From Bacteroidaceae bacterium (GTDB lineage Bacteria > Bacteroidota > Bacteroidia > Bacteroidales > Bacteroidaceae), in NCBI GenBank assembly GCA_017407905.1, contig JAFQVS010000046.1:1-45942 (forward strand): a DNA stretch of 45,942 nucleotides. Reading direction: 5' to 3'. The position numbers were made by a program, and so were the translations under genes. A model generated the notes under the pieces. That model made no database searches, was not told the origin of the DNA, and saw nothing but the letters and a program-made list of their open reading frames with translations. Below are positions 8,285 through 16,211 of this stretch, in pieces (the first letter of the stretch is position 1; each line of letters opens with the position of its first letter).

Positions 8285-11200
8285 ATGAAGAATCTGAATA
8301 CGTTTATAAGATGTGTTGTGCTTTTTAGCTGTATGGTATTGGTAACACCATTCAGCAAGGCATACTGCTCTACGTCATTAAGCAGTGCAAACTATGCAGT
8401 ATCGAGCGACACAACAAAATCGGGTAAGAAAGTCTTTAAAGCCAGCGATTATGGCCACAACGTGCTTGATATGCTTCAGCAGGGTCGTTATCGCCACGGC
8501 GATGCTGTCCCTTATTCTAACAAAGGACTGCTGTCGCATCTATATGTAGGCACTTCATTTGGTATCGACCAATTAGCTGCTCGATATGATTATCAATACA
8601 ATCCTGCATTTATGTGGGGATTGACCATTGGTAAGGAGCTAAATAAAACCAATGCGCTTAGTTTGAGTTTGTTGTATGGTAAGAGTGAGAGTGAGGTAAC
8701 TTACAGCTACTTTTACAGATATGCAATACAGTTGAATCACTACTTTAACTTCACGAGATATTATCTTGGTTATAATCCTAAACGTCTGTTCGAAATTTCG
8801 TCAATGTTGGGCGCAGGCTATCAAATGGGCGAGTATTACGGACAAAAAGAGTCGGCTCCCTATTTGTCGTTCGGAGTAAAAGGTGATGTACGTTTGGGTA
8901 ATAATGTAAAGCTTGCCATCGAGCCATACGTTAATGTAGGTAGCGAGGGCTATAATGGTGCCGAAAAGGGCTATTGGTACTCTAAGTACAATATATCATA
9001 CGGTGCGCGTGCTGCCATTAACTATACATTCAGCAATGAGTTGGATGCAGAATACGAGGATTATCCCTTCTCTCGTAACTATTTCTTTGTTACCACAGGT
9101 CTGCAAAGCCTCAAGAGTAACATTGACTTTATGCAGACACTTGCTCCCACTGTGGCTTTTGGTTACGGTCATTGGCTCTCGCCCCGCGTTGCTATGCAGT
9201 TTACGGCAGGATGGTCGGCCGGTGGATATAAGAAATATAACACGTATTTGGCTGATGGCAGTTTGGCATATACTCGCTATACAAAATCGCAGTATCTTTT
9301 TGGTCGCGCCGAGGCTGTGTTTAATGTCCTTTCGTACTTAAACGATGGTGCGCAGTTAAAGGGCTTCGCTCTTGATGTAATGGGAGGATACGAGTTTGGT
9401 AAATTGTGGAAGTACAATACAACATATTTAGACCAATATACCAATTCTTATGGTGGCATTACCGCTGCTTTGCGTGCAAAGTATTATAGCACCGAGGGTA
9501 AGGCTTTCTATTTTGAGCCGCGAGTAACATTGGCTACCTATGGCTATGAGGGTGCCGGTTATAACTCCTCGATAGACTATCATCGCCTCGATACAAGATA
9601 CAGCATTGCGCTTGGTATGGAGTATGGCAACCCCGAGGTAGATGGCGATAAATACGGCAAGCCTACCGATGATTTTGAGGCAAAAACCTCTATATTTGTT
9701 TCAGCCGGACCAAACTATGTCTTTAACCGTGAGACATATAGCGGTGCGATGAATGTAAACGGCTCTTTTGGCTTCGGTCTCGAGTATCAACCGTTTAAAT
9801 TGTTTGGTGTGCGTGCAATGTTCGACTACTCGTCGTACGGATTTAATGTAGATAGAAGCTATAAGAGTGTCGTTGGCGATGTACCTGTTGCAGGTAAAGG
9901 TGTTTGGAATAAGAAATTTAATATAATAAGTGGTATTGTTGATGCAAAAATCGACCTTACCAATATGTTCTATGGCTATAATAGCAACCGTAAATGGAAT
10001 AACGCATTCTATCTTGGTGCTGTACTTAGTCGCTACGACAAGATTAGTGGTAAGCAGTTAGAAGGGCCTAAGCCCGTGTCAAATGTAGATTTTGATAAAT
10101 CGCGTCCTTTAAAGAACTTTATCGGTGGACATTTGGCATTTAATACCTCTTATCATCTGAACGATAATTGGGCGCTATTTGGTGAGCTTGATATGCGTAT
10201 TTACGGCAATGAGTTTATGTCTGATAAAACTATAGACTATAACCCCGTTCGCACTTTGGCATTCCGTGTGGGTTCAAGCTATACGCTTGACGCATCCGAG
10301 ACATTGCTTGCCGATGACAAAGATATACCTTTCGCTCCCGATTATTTCTTTATCTCGGGTGGTTTACAGAGCCTTTATGCCAAGATGGAATTTAAGAACA
10401 CATTGGGCCCTGCGCTCACATTGGGTTACGGTCATTGGTTCTCGAAATATTTAGGTTATCAGCTCTCGGGAGGATGGTCGGCCGGTGCCGAGCGCCTATT
10501 GGCTCACGGCAGATTGCCAAAAACGCAGTTTGCATTTGTTCGTGCCGAGGCTATGATGAATGTTCTAAGAGCATTGAACGAGAACACCGGTCGCGGATTC
10601 TCTGTTGCGGCTCTTGCCGGAGGTGAGTTTGGTAAACTGTGGCGATATAGAAGCACACTCGACGACCAGACAGTGGCCGGCTACGGTGGATTTACAGGTG
10701 CTTTGCGCTTTAAGTATCATTCGGGCGAGGGTAAGAACCTTTTTGTTGAGCCTCGTCTGACATACGCTCATTTTGACGATGAGTATCTTGAGAGTGCGGG
10801 ATACGGTCTTTCGCGTTTGGTAACACGATTTACCCTGTCGGCCGGTATGGAGTTTGGTTCGCCCTACAATTGCGGCTCGGCATCCAAAATTAAAGCCGAG
10901 GATGAGTTTAATCCCTCTTTGTCCGTTATGGCAATGGCGGGTCCGTCGTATATGTTTAATCGCGAGACATACGGTAAGGAGTTGAATATGGACTATTCTA
11001 TGGCTCTTGGAGTAGAGTATCAACCTTATAAATTGATTGGTTTCCGTGCTATGCTCGATTATGCTAAGTATGGCTTTACAAAATATACAAATTTCTACTA
11101 TAAGGCTAACGATGTAAATAAAACGGCAAAAGGGCTCGTTGATAAAGATTATACATATCTCAGTGGTATCATAGATGTGAAATTGGATATGAGCAACCTG

Positions 11201-11533
11201 CTTTATGGTGTTGATGGTGAGCGTCGTTGGAATACTGCAATATATGCCGGCCCCATCATTAGTAAATGTCAGGGCTTAAGCAGCGAGTTGCATAGCGGTG
11301 AAATGAAGCCCGAGTATGAGAATCTGAGAATATACGCTAAGAAACCCGATAATACAACTATTGGCCTGCATACAGCTTTCAATGCAAAATATTCAATAAG
11401 CAAGGAGTGGAATGTATTTGGTGAGGCAGACTTGCGTATCCACAGCAACGAATTTATTTCGGAGAGTGCTGTTGACTACAACCCCGTGCGTACGTTGAAT
11501 TTCCGTGTCGGAGTTTCGTACGATATAAAATAA
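8285..11533 (+). CDS. Outer-membrane protein with tandemly repeated beta-barrel modules
   Basis: The 1082-aa product has an N-terminal signal sequence and consists almost wholly of aromatic, alternating beta strands. Two homologous modules of about 420 residues are obvious. Module 2 starts near residue 263 (NYFFVTTGLQSLKSNI) and ends PVRTLAFRVGSSYTLD; module 3 starts near residue 683 (DYFFISGGLQSLYAKM) and ends PVRTLNFRVGVSYDIK at the C-terminus. Shared landmarks include GYGHW, GGWSAG, GPxYxFNRETY and the closing strand. A shorter barrel-like segment (about 70-255) precedes them. I know no named family for this architecture. It may form two or three consecutive barrels in one chain, or one very large barrel, in the outer membrane. 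Fifth gene of the operon; probably the main membrane component. Confidence 0.65.
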   Translation: MKNLNTFIRCVVLFSCMVLVTPFSKAYCSTSLSSANYAVSSDTTKSGKKVFKASDYGHNVLDMLQQGRYRHGDAVPYSNKGLLSHLYVGTSFGIDQLAARYDYQYNPAFMWGLTIGKELNKTNALSLSLLYGKSESEVTYSYFYRYAIQLNHYFNFTRYYLGYNPKRLFEISSMLGAGYQMGEYYGQKESAPYLSFGVKGDVRLGNNVKLAIEPYVNVGSEGYNGAEKGYWYSKYNISYGARAAINYTFSNELDAEYEDYPFSRNYFFVTTGLQSLKSNIDFMQTLAPTVAFGYGHWLSPRVAMQFTAGWSAGGYKKYNTYLADGSLAYTRYTKSQYLFGRAEAVFNVLSYLNDGAQLKGFALDVMGGYEFGKLWKYNTTYLDQYTNSYGGITAALRAKYYSTEGKAFYFEPRVTLATYGYEGAGYNSSIDYHRLDTRYSIALGMEYGNPEVDGDKYGKPTDDFEAKTSIFVSAGPNYVFNRETYSGAMNVNGSFGFGLEYQPFKLFGVRAMFDYSSYGFNVDRSYKSVVGDVPVAGKGVWNKKFNIISGIVDAKIDLTNMFYGYNSNRKWNNAFYLGAVLSRYDKISGKQLEGPKPVSNVDFDKSRPLKNFIGGHLAFNTSYHLNDNWALFGELDMRIYGNEFMSDKTIDYNPVRTLAFRVGSSYTLDASETLLADDKDIPFAPDYFFISGGLQSLYAKMEFKNTLGPALTLGYGHWFSKYLGYQLSGGWSAGAERLLAHGRLPKTQFAFVRAEAMMNVLRALNENTGRGFSVAALAGGEFGKLWRYRSTLDDQTVAGYGGFTGALRFKYHSGEGKNLFVEPRLTYAHFDDEYLESAGYGLSRLVTRFTLSAGMEFGSPYNCGSASKIKAEDEFNPSLSVMAMAGPSYMFNRETYGKELNMDYSMALGVEYQPYKLIGFRAMLDYAKYGFTKYTNFYYKANDVNKTAKGLVDKDYTYLSGIIDVKLDMSNLLYGVDGERRWNTAIYAGPIISKCQGLSSELHSGEMKPEYENLRIYAKKPDNTTIGLHTAFNAKYSISKEWNVFGEADLRIHSNEFISESAVDYNPVRTLNFRVGVSYDIK

Positions 11534-11603
11534 AAGCTGTTTGAATTATTGGCTTTTTAAAATAAATTTATAGAGATTTAAACAGTTCTTAAGACAAAGA
11601 AGT

Positions 11604-13787
11604 ATGAAAAAGAAAAATATATTTGCATCATTGGCAGTGGCGTTTTTCTGCTCCTCGGCTGCTTGGGGAACCACATTGTCGGCCACAGAGTGTTATTCAT
11701 CCCGAATAACACTCCCCGACGACACTGCAAAAGTCGAGGTAGGTTCCATCAGAACGCAGGTTGTAACCGAGCCGGTAACAGCCGTTTCCGACTCACTTAA
11801 TTCGGCAATGCAGCCTCAGAAGAGAATGCTTACCGAGGGTAACGATACGGTTTCTGCTCAAGCAAAGATGTTTGGTACCGTAACAGGTTTTGTGGGTGAT
11901 TCAAAAGAGGAGCCTCTTGTAAATGTAACGCTGCAATTCTTCTCTTTGCCCGATACCACTTTCGCCAAAGGTATAAACAGCGATACAATAGGCCGATACT
12001 CAATCGACCTTGCCGGCGGAAACTATCTGCTTCGTCCCTCTTATCTCGAGGAGACGCTCGAAGATATTCCCGTTACGGTCGAGAATGGAAAGAGCATCGA
12101 AATTGATAAAATTGTTTTTGGCAATGTGATGCTCACACAAACAGTCGTAACAGCCGACTCTACCAACCACATTAAACGTCTGATTGTTCGCGAGCCGATG
12201 ACCGTTGAAGCACGCGACGCATTGATTGCGCTCTATCAGAAAGGATTGGGCACAAGTCAGAGAAATGATATATACAGCGAGGTGTACGAGACGTGGCGCA
12301 AGGCCTTCTGTGCCCGTGCCGACAGACCCATCGAGCTGTATCTTGACGGAGTAGGTATTTTGAATGCAACCATCAGTGCCGACACTGCACAGGCGCGTTA
12401 CGACCGCATTAAGCTGCTGAATGAAGAGCTTATGGACTTGTTCGAGCTTGCTGTAATAAATATGACCGACCTTAACAATCAGCTCGACAAAGAGCACAGC
12501 GACACACTCACCGAGGCTCGTCTGCGCGCGCAGCAACTTGAGTATCTGCGTGCCAATTGGCAGTTGGATACAGTATTTAATAGTCCTATCAGTGCAAAGG
12601 GAAACAGAGTTTATAAAAAGAACGAGCATAACTGGTACAGTTACATCGAAAAAGATGGTGTAAGGGACTCTATAAACTGGAACAACGAGCTCTTTAAGGA
12701 CGACGTTCAGAATACAAGAATCTACTATATGGCGCGTGCCATAGTAGAGTCTGAAGACCTTGATGTTGATATGAAGGATATTGATAACTTTGCCCAAGCA
12801 ATGTTCTATAAATTCCGTAAAGACTCGGCCCGAGTAGGTATGAGCGAGACAAAAAGAATCTACTTTGCCGATACAACTTTAGCGCGCTCAAAAGCCAGAA
12901 GCATTCTTGCTGCCATCAGCCCCGACGAGACGATAGGTACAGGAAGCAATGTGCGTTCAAAGAAGGAGTACTTTGCCGAAATGTACCAGAAAGGTATCAA
13001 CCGCCGTTTCTCCGAGATGGACACTTGGACAATTGACGGTAAGGACGTCGAGAAGTTAGTTGCCAACTTCAAAAAGCGTTTGGATAGCGAGGGTCCCGAG
13101 TTTATCGACCAAATTCTCTCGAACCCCGTACTTGCGACCAACCGCGACAATGTCGAGGCGATGACATTCTATTTCGAGGTACTTAGAACAAAGAACGAGG
13201 CTGAGCCTACATACGCTCGTACCTTGGATATTGTTAACCGTGCCCAAAGATTGGAACTGCACAGCGAGGTAATCTCGTATAGTCAGAAGATGTTCGCATT
13301 CCCCGAATTCTTGGACGAGAGCGACTATCAGCAGGCACGTATGTACGTTCGTGTGGTGCAGTCGTACGAGAAAATCAAGGGTTCAACATCGCAGCGTTAC
13401 CCCTATCTGCAAAAGGCTATGCTTGCTTGTCCCGACTACCCCGAGCCCTATTTCTATTTGGCAAATATGATTCAGGGTGTGAATTTGGGTAAGCAGAGAG
13501 CCATTGTTAAGCGTTTTATCTTCTGTATTGCTTACGACCAATTCGAGATTGCACGACAGAAACTGCTTGCGCTTGAGGCAATGGGCGAGGACGCTGATGT
13601 AAAATCTAATCTTACGGTTGACATTATTCAGAAGGCACAGGCACGCTGTAAAGGTTATTTCCCCTATCGCGACGATGTCTTTAGCGAGGGTCCCGCAATT
13701 GGAATGACCGCAGGCAAGCCTTATACGCTTCCTCTGCCTTTTGGAAAATTTACGTCTATCGTAAGAACGCAGGAGCGCACCGACTAA
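11604..13787 (+). CDS. Exported protein with carboxypeptidase-regulatory-like domain and helical repeat C-terminus
   Basis: The 727-aa product has a signal peptide (cleavage near SSAAWG-T). At about residues 90-165 lies a carboxypeptidase-regulatory-like/CNA-B-like beta sandwich (MFGTVTGFVGDSKEEPLVNV, GRYSIDLAGGNYLLRPSY). The remaining ~540 residues are helical. The last ~200 have TPR-like pairs (YSQKMFAFPEFLDESDYQQA, YPYLQKAMLACPDYPEPYFY) resembling the tail of the OmpA-like protein two genes upstream. No catalytic motif is seen, so a scaffolding or periplasmic adaptor role is the best inference. Last gene of the operon, 70 nt after the barrel gene, followed at once by an intrinsic terminator. 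Confidence 0.65.
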   Translation: MKKKNIFASLAVAFFCSSAAWGTTLSATECYSSRITLPDDTAKVEVGSIRTQVVTEPVTAVSDSLNSAMQPQKRMLTEGNDTVSAQAKMFGTVTGFVGDSKEEPLVNVTLQFFSLPDTTFAKGINSDTIGRYSIDLAGGNYLLRPSYLEETLEDIPVTVENGKSIEIDKIVFGNVMLTQTVVTADSTNHIKRLIVREPMTVEARDALIALYQKGLGTSQRNDIYSEVYETWRKAFCARADRPIELYLDGVGILNATISADTAQARYDRIKLLNEELMDLFELAVINMTDLNNQLDKEHSDTLTEARLRAQQLEYLRANWQLDTVFNSPISAKGNRVYKKNEHNWYSYIEKDGVRDSINWNNELFKDDVQNTRIYYMARAIVESEDLDVDMKDIDNFAQAMFYKFRKDSARVGMSETKRIYFADTTLARSKARSILAAISPDETIGTGSNVRSKKEYFAEMYQKGINRRFSEMDTWTIDGKDVEKLVANFKKRLDSEGPEFIDQILSNPVLATNRDNVEAMTFYFEVLRTKNEAEPTYARTLDIVNRAQRLELHSEVISYSQKMFAFPEFLDESDYQQARMYVRVVQSYEKIKGSTSQRYPYLQKAMLACPDYPEPYFYLANMIQGVNLGKQRAIVKRFIFCIAYDQFEIARQKLLALEAMGEDADVKSNLTVDIIQKAQARCKGYFPYRDDVFSEGPAIGMTAGKPYTLPLPFGKFTSIVRTQERTD

Positions 13788-13804
13788 TCACGGGCAATAT
13801 ATTT

Positions 13805-13845
13805 AAAAATGAGCTGTAATATAATTGCAGCTCATTTTTTTGTGT
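13805..13845 (+). terminator. Intrinsic terminator of the envelope operon
   Basis: AAAAATGAGCTG (13805-13816) and CAGCTCATTTTT (13828-13839) form a 12-bp stem followed by more T, 17 nt after the last stop codon. This marks the end of the six-gene operon. Confidence 0.85.
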
Positions 13846-13938
13846 TTTTTTACGTACGACGGGTGCTGGTGGTGGTAAGATTAACATATTATATGGAACA
13901 TTTTTTTCTAATTGCTTAATTTATAACGAATTTTTCAC

Positions 13939-13946
13939 TAACTTTG
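13939..13946 (+). promoter_or_regulatory. -7 box TAACTTTG, first of the array
   Basis: A perfect TAnnTTTG match to the Bacteroidota sigma-ABfr -7 consensus, immediately upstream of repeat unit 1. A TTG lies at 13912-13914, somewhat farther upstream than the usual -33 spacing. Confidence 0.5.
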
Positions 13947-14014
13947 CATCCGATAAGCGAAAATAGGCTGCACTCGCAGTGTGTGAAAGCGTACTTTCCC
14001 CAGCTCGTTTGCAC

Positions 14015-14022
14015 TATTTTTG
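14015..14022 (+). promoter_or_regulatory. -7 box TATTTTTG at junction of units 1 and 2
   Basis: Perfect TAnnTTTG match spanning the boundary between repeat units 1 and 2. The upstream -33 element is unclear; CTTTCC about 17 nt upstream is the best candidate. Confidence 0.45.
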
Positions 14023-14090
14023 CATCCGATAAGCGAAAATAGGCTGCACTCGCAGTGTGTGAAGGCACGCTTTCCCCCGCTCGTTTGCAC

Positions 14091-14098
14091 TATTTTTG
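14091..14098 (+). promoter_or_regulatory. -7 box TATTTTTG at junction of units 2 and 3, ahead of ndk
   Basis: Perfect TAnnTTTG match, the last intact box before ndk. Transcription from here would give a leader of about 140 nt containing unit 3 and its hairpin. Confidence 0.5.
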
Positions 14099-14240
14099 CA
14101 CCCGATAAGCGAAAATAGGCTGCACTCGCAGTGTGTGAAAGCGTACTTTCCCCCGCTCGTTGGCACTATTTTGGCACTTCAAAAAGAAGAAAAAAACTAT
14201 CTAATAGATACTCTAACAACACCCGAAAAACTCATTTATT

Positions 14241-14720
14241 ATGGAGAGAACACTAATCCTCATTAAGCCCAACGCCATTCAGCGTGGAATTATGGGCGAC
14301 ATTATCACCCGTTTCGAGCGCAAAGGTCTGCGCATCGCAGGTCTTAAAATGATGTTCCTAACCGACGAAATTCTGGCCGAGCACTATGCTCACCTTGTAC
14401 AGCGCCCATTCTACCCCTATCTGAAGGCCTCTATGCAGGCAGGCCCCGTTGTTGCTTGCTGCCTTGAGGGTGCCGAGGCTGTCGAGACAGTGCGTCAGAT
14501 GGTTGGTGTAACAAATTCGCGTAAGGCGCTCCCCGGAACAATCCGCGGCGACTTTTCGATGAGTGGCGAGCAGAATGTGGTTCACGCCTCAGACTCGGTC
14601 GAGAATGCCGCAATCGAACTTAACCGCTTCTTCAAAGAGGGTGAACTGTTCGACTACGATTGTGCCGTTACACGCTTCGAGTATGGCGGTGAGGAGACAA
14701 TCAAATTTTTGAATAAATAA
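14241..14720 (+). CDS. ndk: Nucleoside diphosphate kinase
   Basis: The enzyme transfers the gamma-phosphate of ATP to other (deoxy)nucleoside diphosphates through a phosphohistidine, balancing cytoplasmic NTP/dNTP pools. The 159-aa product matches the family along its length: N-terminal MERTLILIKPNAIQRGIMGD, the loop RPFYPYLKASM, the GTIRGDF motif, and the catalytic His in NVVHASDS. It is slightly longer than the usual 140-155 residues. The ATG at 14241 gives the expected N-terminus. It lies downstream of the 76-bp promoter-like array and 11 nt before the M23/LysM peptidase gene, with which it is probably co-transcribed. Confidence 0.97.
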   Translation: MERTLILIKPNAIQRGIMGDIITRFERKGLRIAGLKMMFLTDEILAEHYAHLVQRPFYPYLKASMQAGPVVACCLEGAEAVETVRQMVGVTNSRKALPGTIRGDFSMSGEQNVVHASDSVENAAIELNRFFKEGELFDYDCAVTRFEYGGEETIKFLNK

Positions 14721-14731
14721 ATCTTTGTAAT

Positions 14732-15601
14732 TTGAAAAATCTGTTAAGACCAATTATTGCTTCAGCAGCGTTGTTGATTGTAGCATCGGGCGTGCAGGCA
14801 CAGGATATGCTGGCTGCACAGTCGCCCCTTGACAAGCAGATGATGCTTGTCGATTCAATTGCGCTTAGGGATATTCTCTTGAACGAGGAGAATATGTTCC
14901 CCGCCGACGAGCTTTATGCCGAGTGGTCGAACGACCACGTGCGCTTCAAGGCCGAGCTTCCCGACTCGTTCCGTGTCGATTTACGCGGCTTTGTAATGCC
15001 TACAACAAACACCAAGATAACCGATATATTCGGCTACCGTCCCCGTCGTCGTCGCGTGCATAATGGCCTCGACATAAAGGTGCAGCGCGGCGATACCATC
15101 CGCTCGGCATTTGACGGTAAGGTGCGTATGGCCTCGTATCAGCGTCGCGGCTACGGACATTATATTGTCATAAGGCACACTAATGGCATTGAGACGGTAT
15201 ATGCCCACCTATCGAAGAAACTCGTCGTTCAAGACCAGAATGTGAAGGCGGGTCAGCCCATCGGCCTCGGCGGAAACACCGGTCGCAGCACGGGAGCGCA
15301 TCTGCATTTCGAGACACTGCTTGCAGGAAAAAATCTTAACCCCGCGCTTATGTTCGACTTTGAAAAGCAGGATGTAACGGGCGATTTTTACACCTATCGC
15401 AAGGGCGTCTATCAGGAGGTTGACCGAAAAACAGGTAAGATTGTCGAGAGCGCCGAGCCGCTGTATCACAAGGTGCGCAAGGGCGAGAGCCTCTCGGTAA
15501 TTGCGCGTAAGTGCGGCGTGTCGGTAAACACACTCTACAGGCTCAACAAGCTCAATTCGCGCTCGGTGTTGCGCATTGGTCAACGAATAAGATACAGATA
15601 A
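14732..15601 (+). CDS. M23 metallopeptidase with C-terminal LysM (cell-wall endopeptidase), TTG start
   Basis: The 289-aa product likely cleaves peptidoglycan cross-links in the periplasm. A TTG start at 14732 gives a good signal peptide (MKNLLRPIIASAALLIVASG, then VQAQ); no ATG lies upstream in the short gap after ndk. The M23/LytM core spans about 105-210 with both zinc motifs intact: HNGLD (HxxxD) and AHLHFE (HxH). A LysM domain (YHKVRKGESLSVIARKCGVS, NTLYRLNKLN) occupies about residues 245-289 and should bind glycan strands. This is the reverse of many M23 proteins, which carry LysM at the N-terminus. A strong terminator follows the stop. Confidence 0.9.
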   Translation: MKNLLRPIIASAALLIVASGVQAQDMLAAQSPLDKQMMLVDSIALRDILLNEENMFPADELYAEWSNDHVRFKAELPDSFRVDLRGFVMPTTNTKITDIFGYRPRRRRVHNGLDIKVQRGDTIRSAFDGKVRMASYQRRGYGHYIVIRHTNGIETVYAHLSKKLVVQDQNVKAGQPIGLGGNTGRSTGAHLHFETLLAGKNLNPALMFDFEKQDVTGDFYTYRKGVYQEVDRKTGKIVESAEPLYHKVRKGESLSVIARKCGVSVNTLYRLNKLNSRSVLRIGQRIRYR

Positions 15602-15620
15602 TAATTAGCGATAAAAAAGA

Positions 15621-15657
15621 AAAAATCCCGAAAGACGCTGTTTTTCGGGATTTTTTT
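15621..15657 (+). terminator. Intrinsic terminator after the M23/LysM gene
   Basis: AAAAATCCCGAAA (15621-15633) pairs with TTTCGGGATTTTT (15643-15655), 13 bp, continuing into a T-run. It is flanked by A on one side and T on the other, so it can act in either direction. Confidence 0.9.
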
Positions 15658-15723
15658 ATATCTATGCAGGCGGGTACGGTGTTACAATCTGCCGTTTCGT
15701 TCGTTTAATATAAAAAGGGTATT

Positions 15724-16101
15724 ATGAAAGGGATTAAGAAGAACTTATTAAGCGTATTTGCACTATTGCTGCCGATGCTCCTTGCCTCGTGCCACCACGA
15801 TGTGCATTTTTTAGAGGATAGAATCGTTGGAACGTGGGTCAGCGTCGAGGAGGATAGATTCGTATATATCGAGCGCACTCTTACCTTTACCGCTGACGGC
15901 CATTGGTCGGGCACTATACGCACCGAGGATTATTATGGCGTCGTAGTGGATACTGATATGGGCGCTTATGATATTCGCCGCGACGAGCTGTTGTTGCAGT
16001 CGTATATTTATGATGACATTCAGTCGTACGGGGTGGAGATTCGCGGTAGCAGGCTCTATCTGTGGGACGATAGTGGCGAGACGGTCTATCAAAGACATTG
16101 A
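15724..16101 (+). CDS. Small lipoprotein with lipocalin-like fold (hypothetical)
   Basis: The 125-aa product has a lipoprotein signal with Cys23 (LLASCHHD). The mature part reads VGTWVSVEEDR, TLTFTADGHWSGTI, then short beta strands ending RLYLWDDSGETVYQ. The 'GTW...TFxxDGxW' pattern is typical of Bacteroidota lipocalin-like/DUF4923-type small lipoproteins, thought to be outer-membrane-anchored. No function is known to me. It is monocistronic, between the terminator at 15621-15657 and the bidirectional terminator at 16149-16194, and convergent with the alkaline phosphatase gene. Confidence 0.65.
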   Translation: MKGIKKNLLSVFALLLPMLLASCHHDVHFLEDRIVGTWVSVEEDRFVYIERTLTFTADGHWSGTIRTEDYYGVVVDTDMGAYDIRRDELLLQSYIYDDIQSYGVEIRGSRLYLWDDSGETVYQRH

Positions 16102-16148
16102 TACCGTGTCGGGCCTCTTTTGGTAGTAACCGACCATAGGTAATAATA

Positions 16149-16194
16149 AAACTCGGCTGCAAGGCTCTTTTACGCGAGCCTTGCAGCCGAGTTT
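16149..16194. terminator. Bidirectional terminator between convergent genes
   Basis: A perfect 19-bp inverted repeat (16149-16167 with 16176-16194, 8-nt loop), GC-rich in the middle with A/T ends, lies between the lipoprotein (plus) and alkaline phosphatase (minus). Confidence 0.9.
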
Positions 16195-16211
16195 ATTAAA
16201 GTTGCGGTGCA

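Larger units (their letters stand above)
13945..14172 (+). repeat. Three tandem 76-bp repeats, each linked to a -7 promoter-like box
   Basis: Units 13945-14020, 14021-14096 and 14097-14172 are almost identical direct repeats (TGCATCCGATAAGCGAAAAT...CTCGTTTGCACTATTTT). Each holds a hairpin. In units 1 and 3 it is GAAAG(CGTA)CTTTC; in unit 2 it is changed to GAAGGC(AC)GCTTTC, which still pairs with one wobble. TAnnTTTG-type boxes fall at 13939, 14015 and 14091, with a degenerate one (TATTTTGG) at 14167, exactly 76 bp apart. The array fills most of the 453-nt gap between the envelope operon and ndk; 13846-13938 and 14173-14240 show nothing else. Confidence 0.9.

Noticed and set aside
13945..14172. 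CRISPR array
   Set aside because: The units are contiguous 76-bp repeats with no unique spacers and there are no cas genes.
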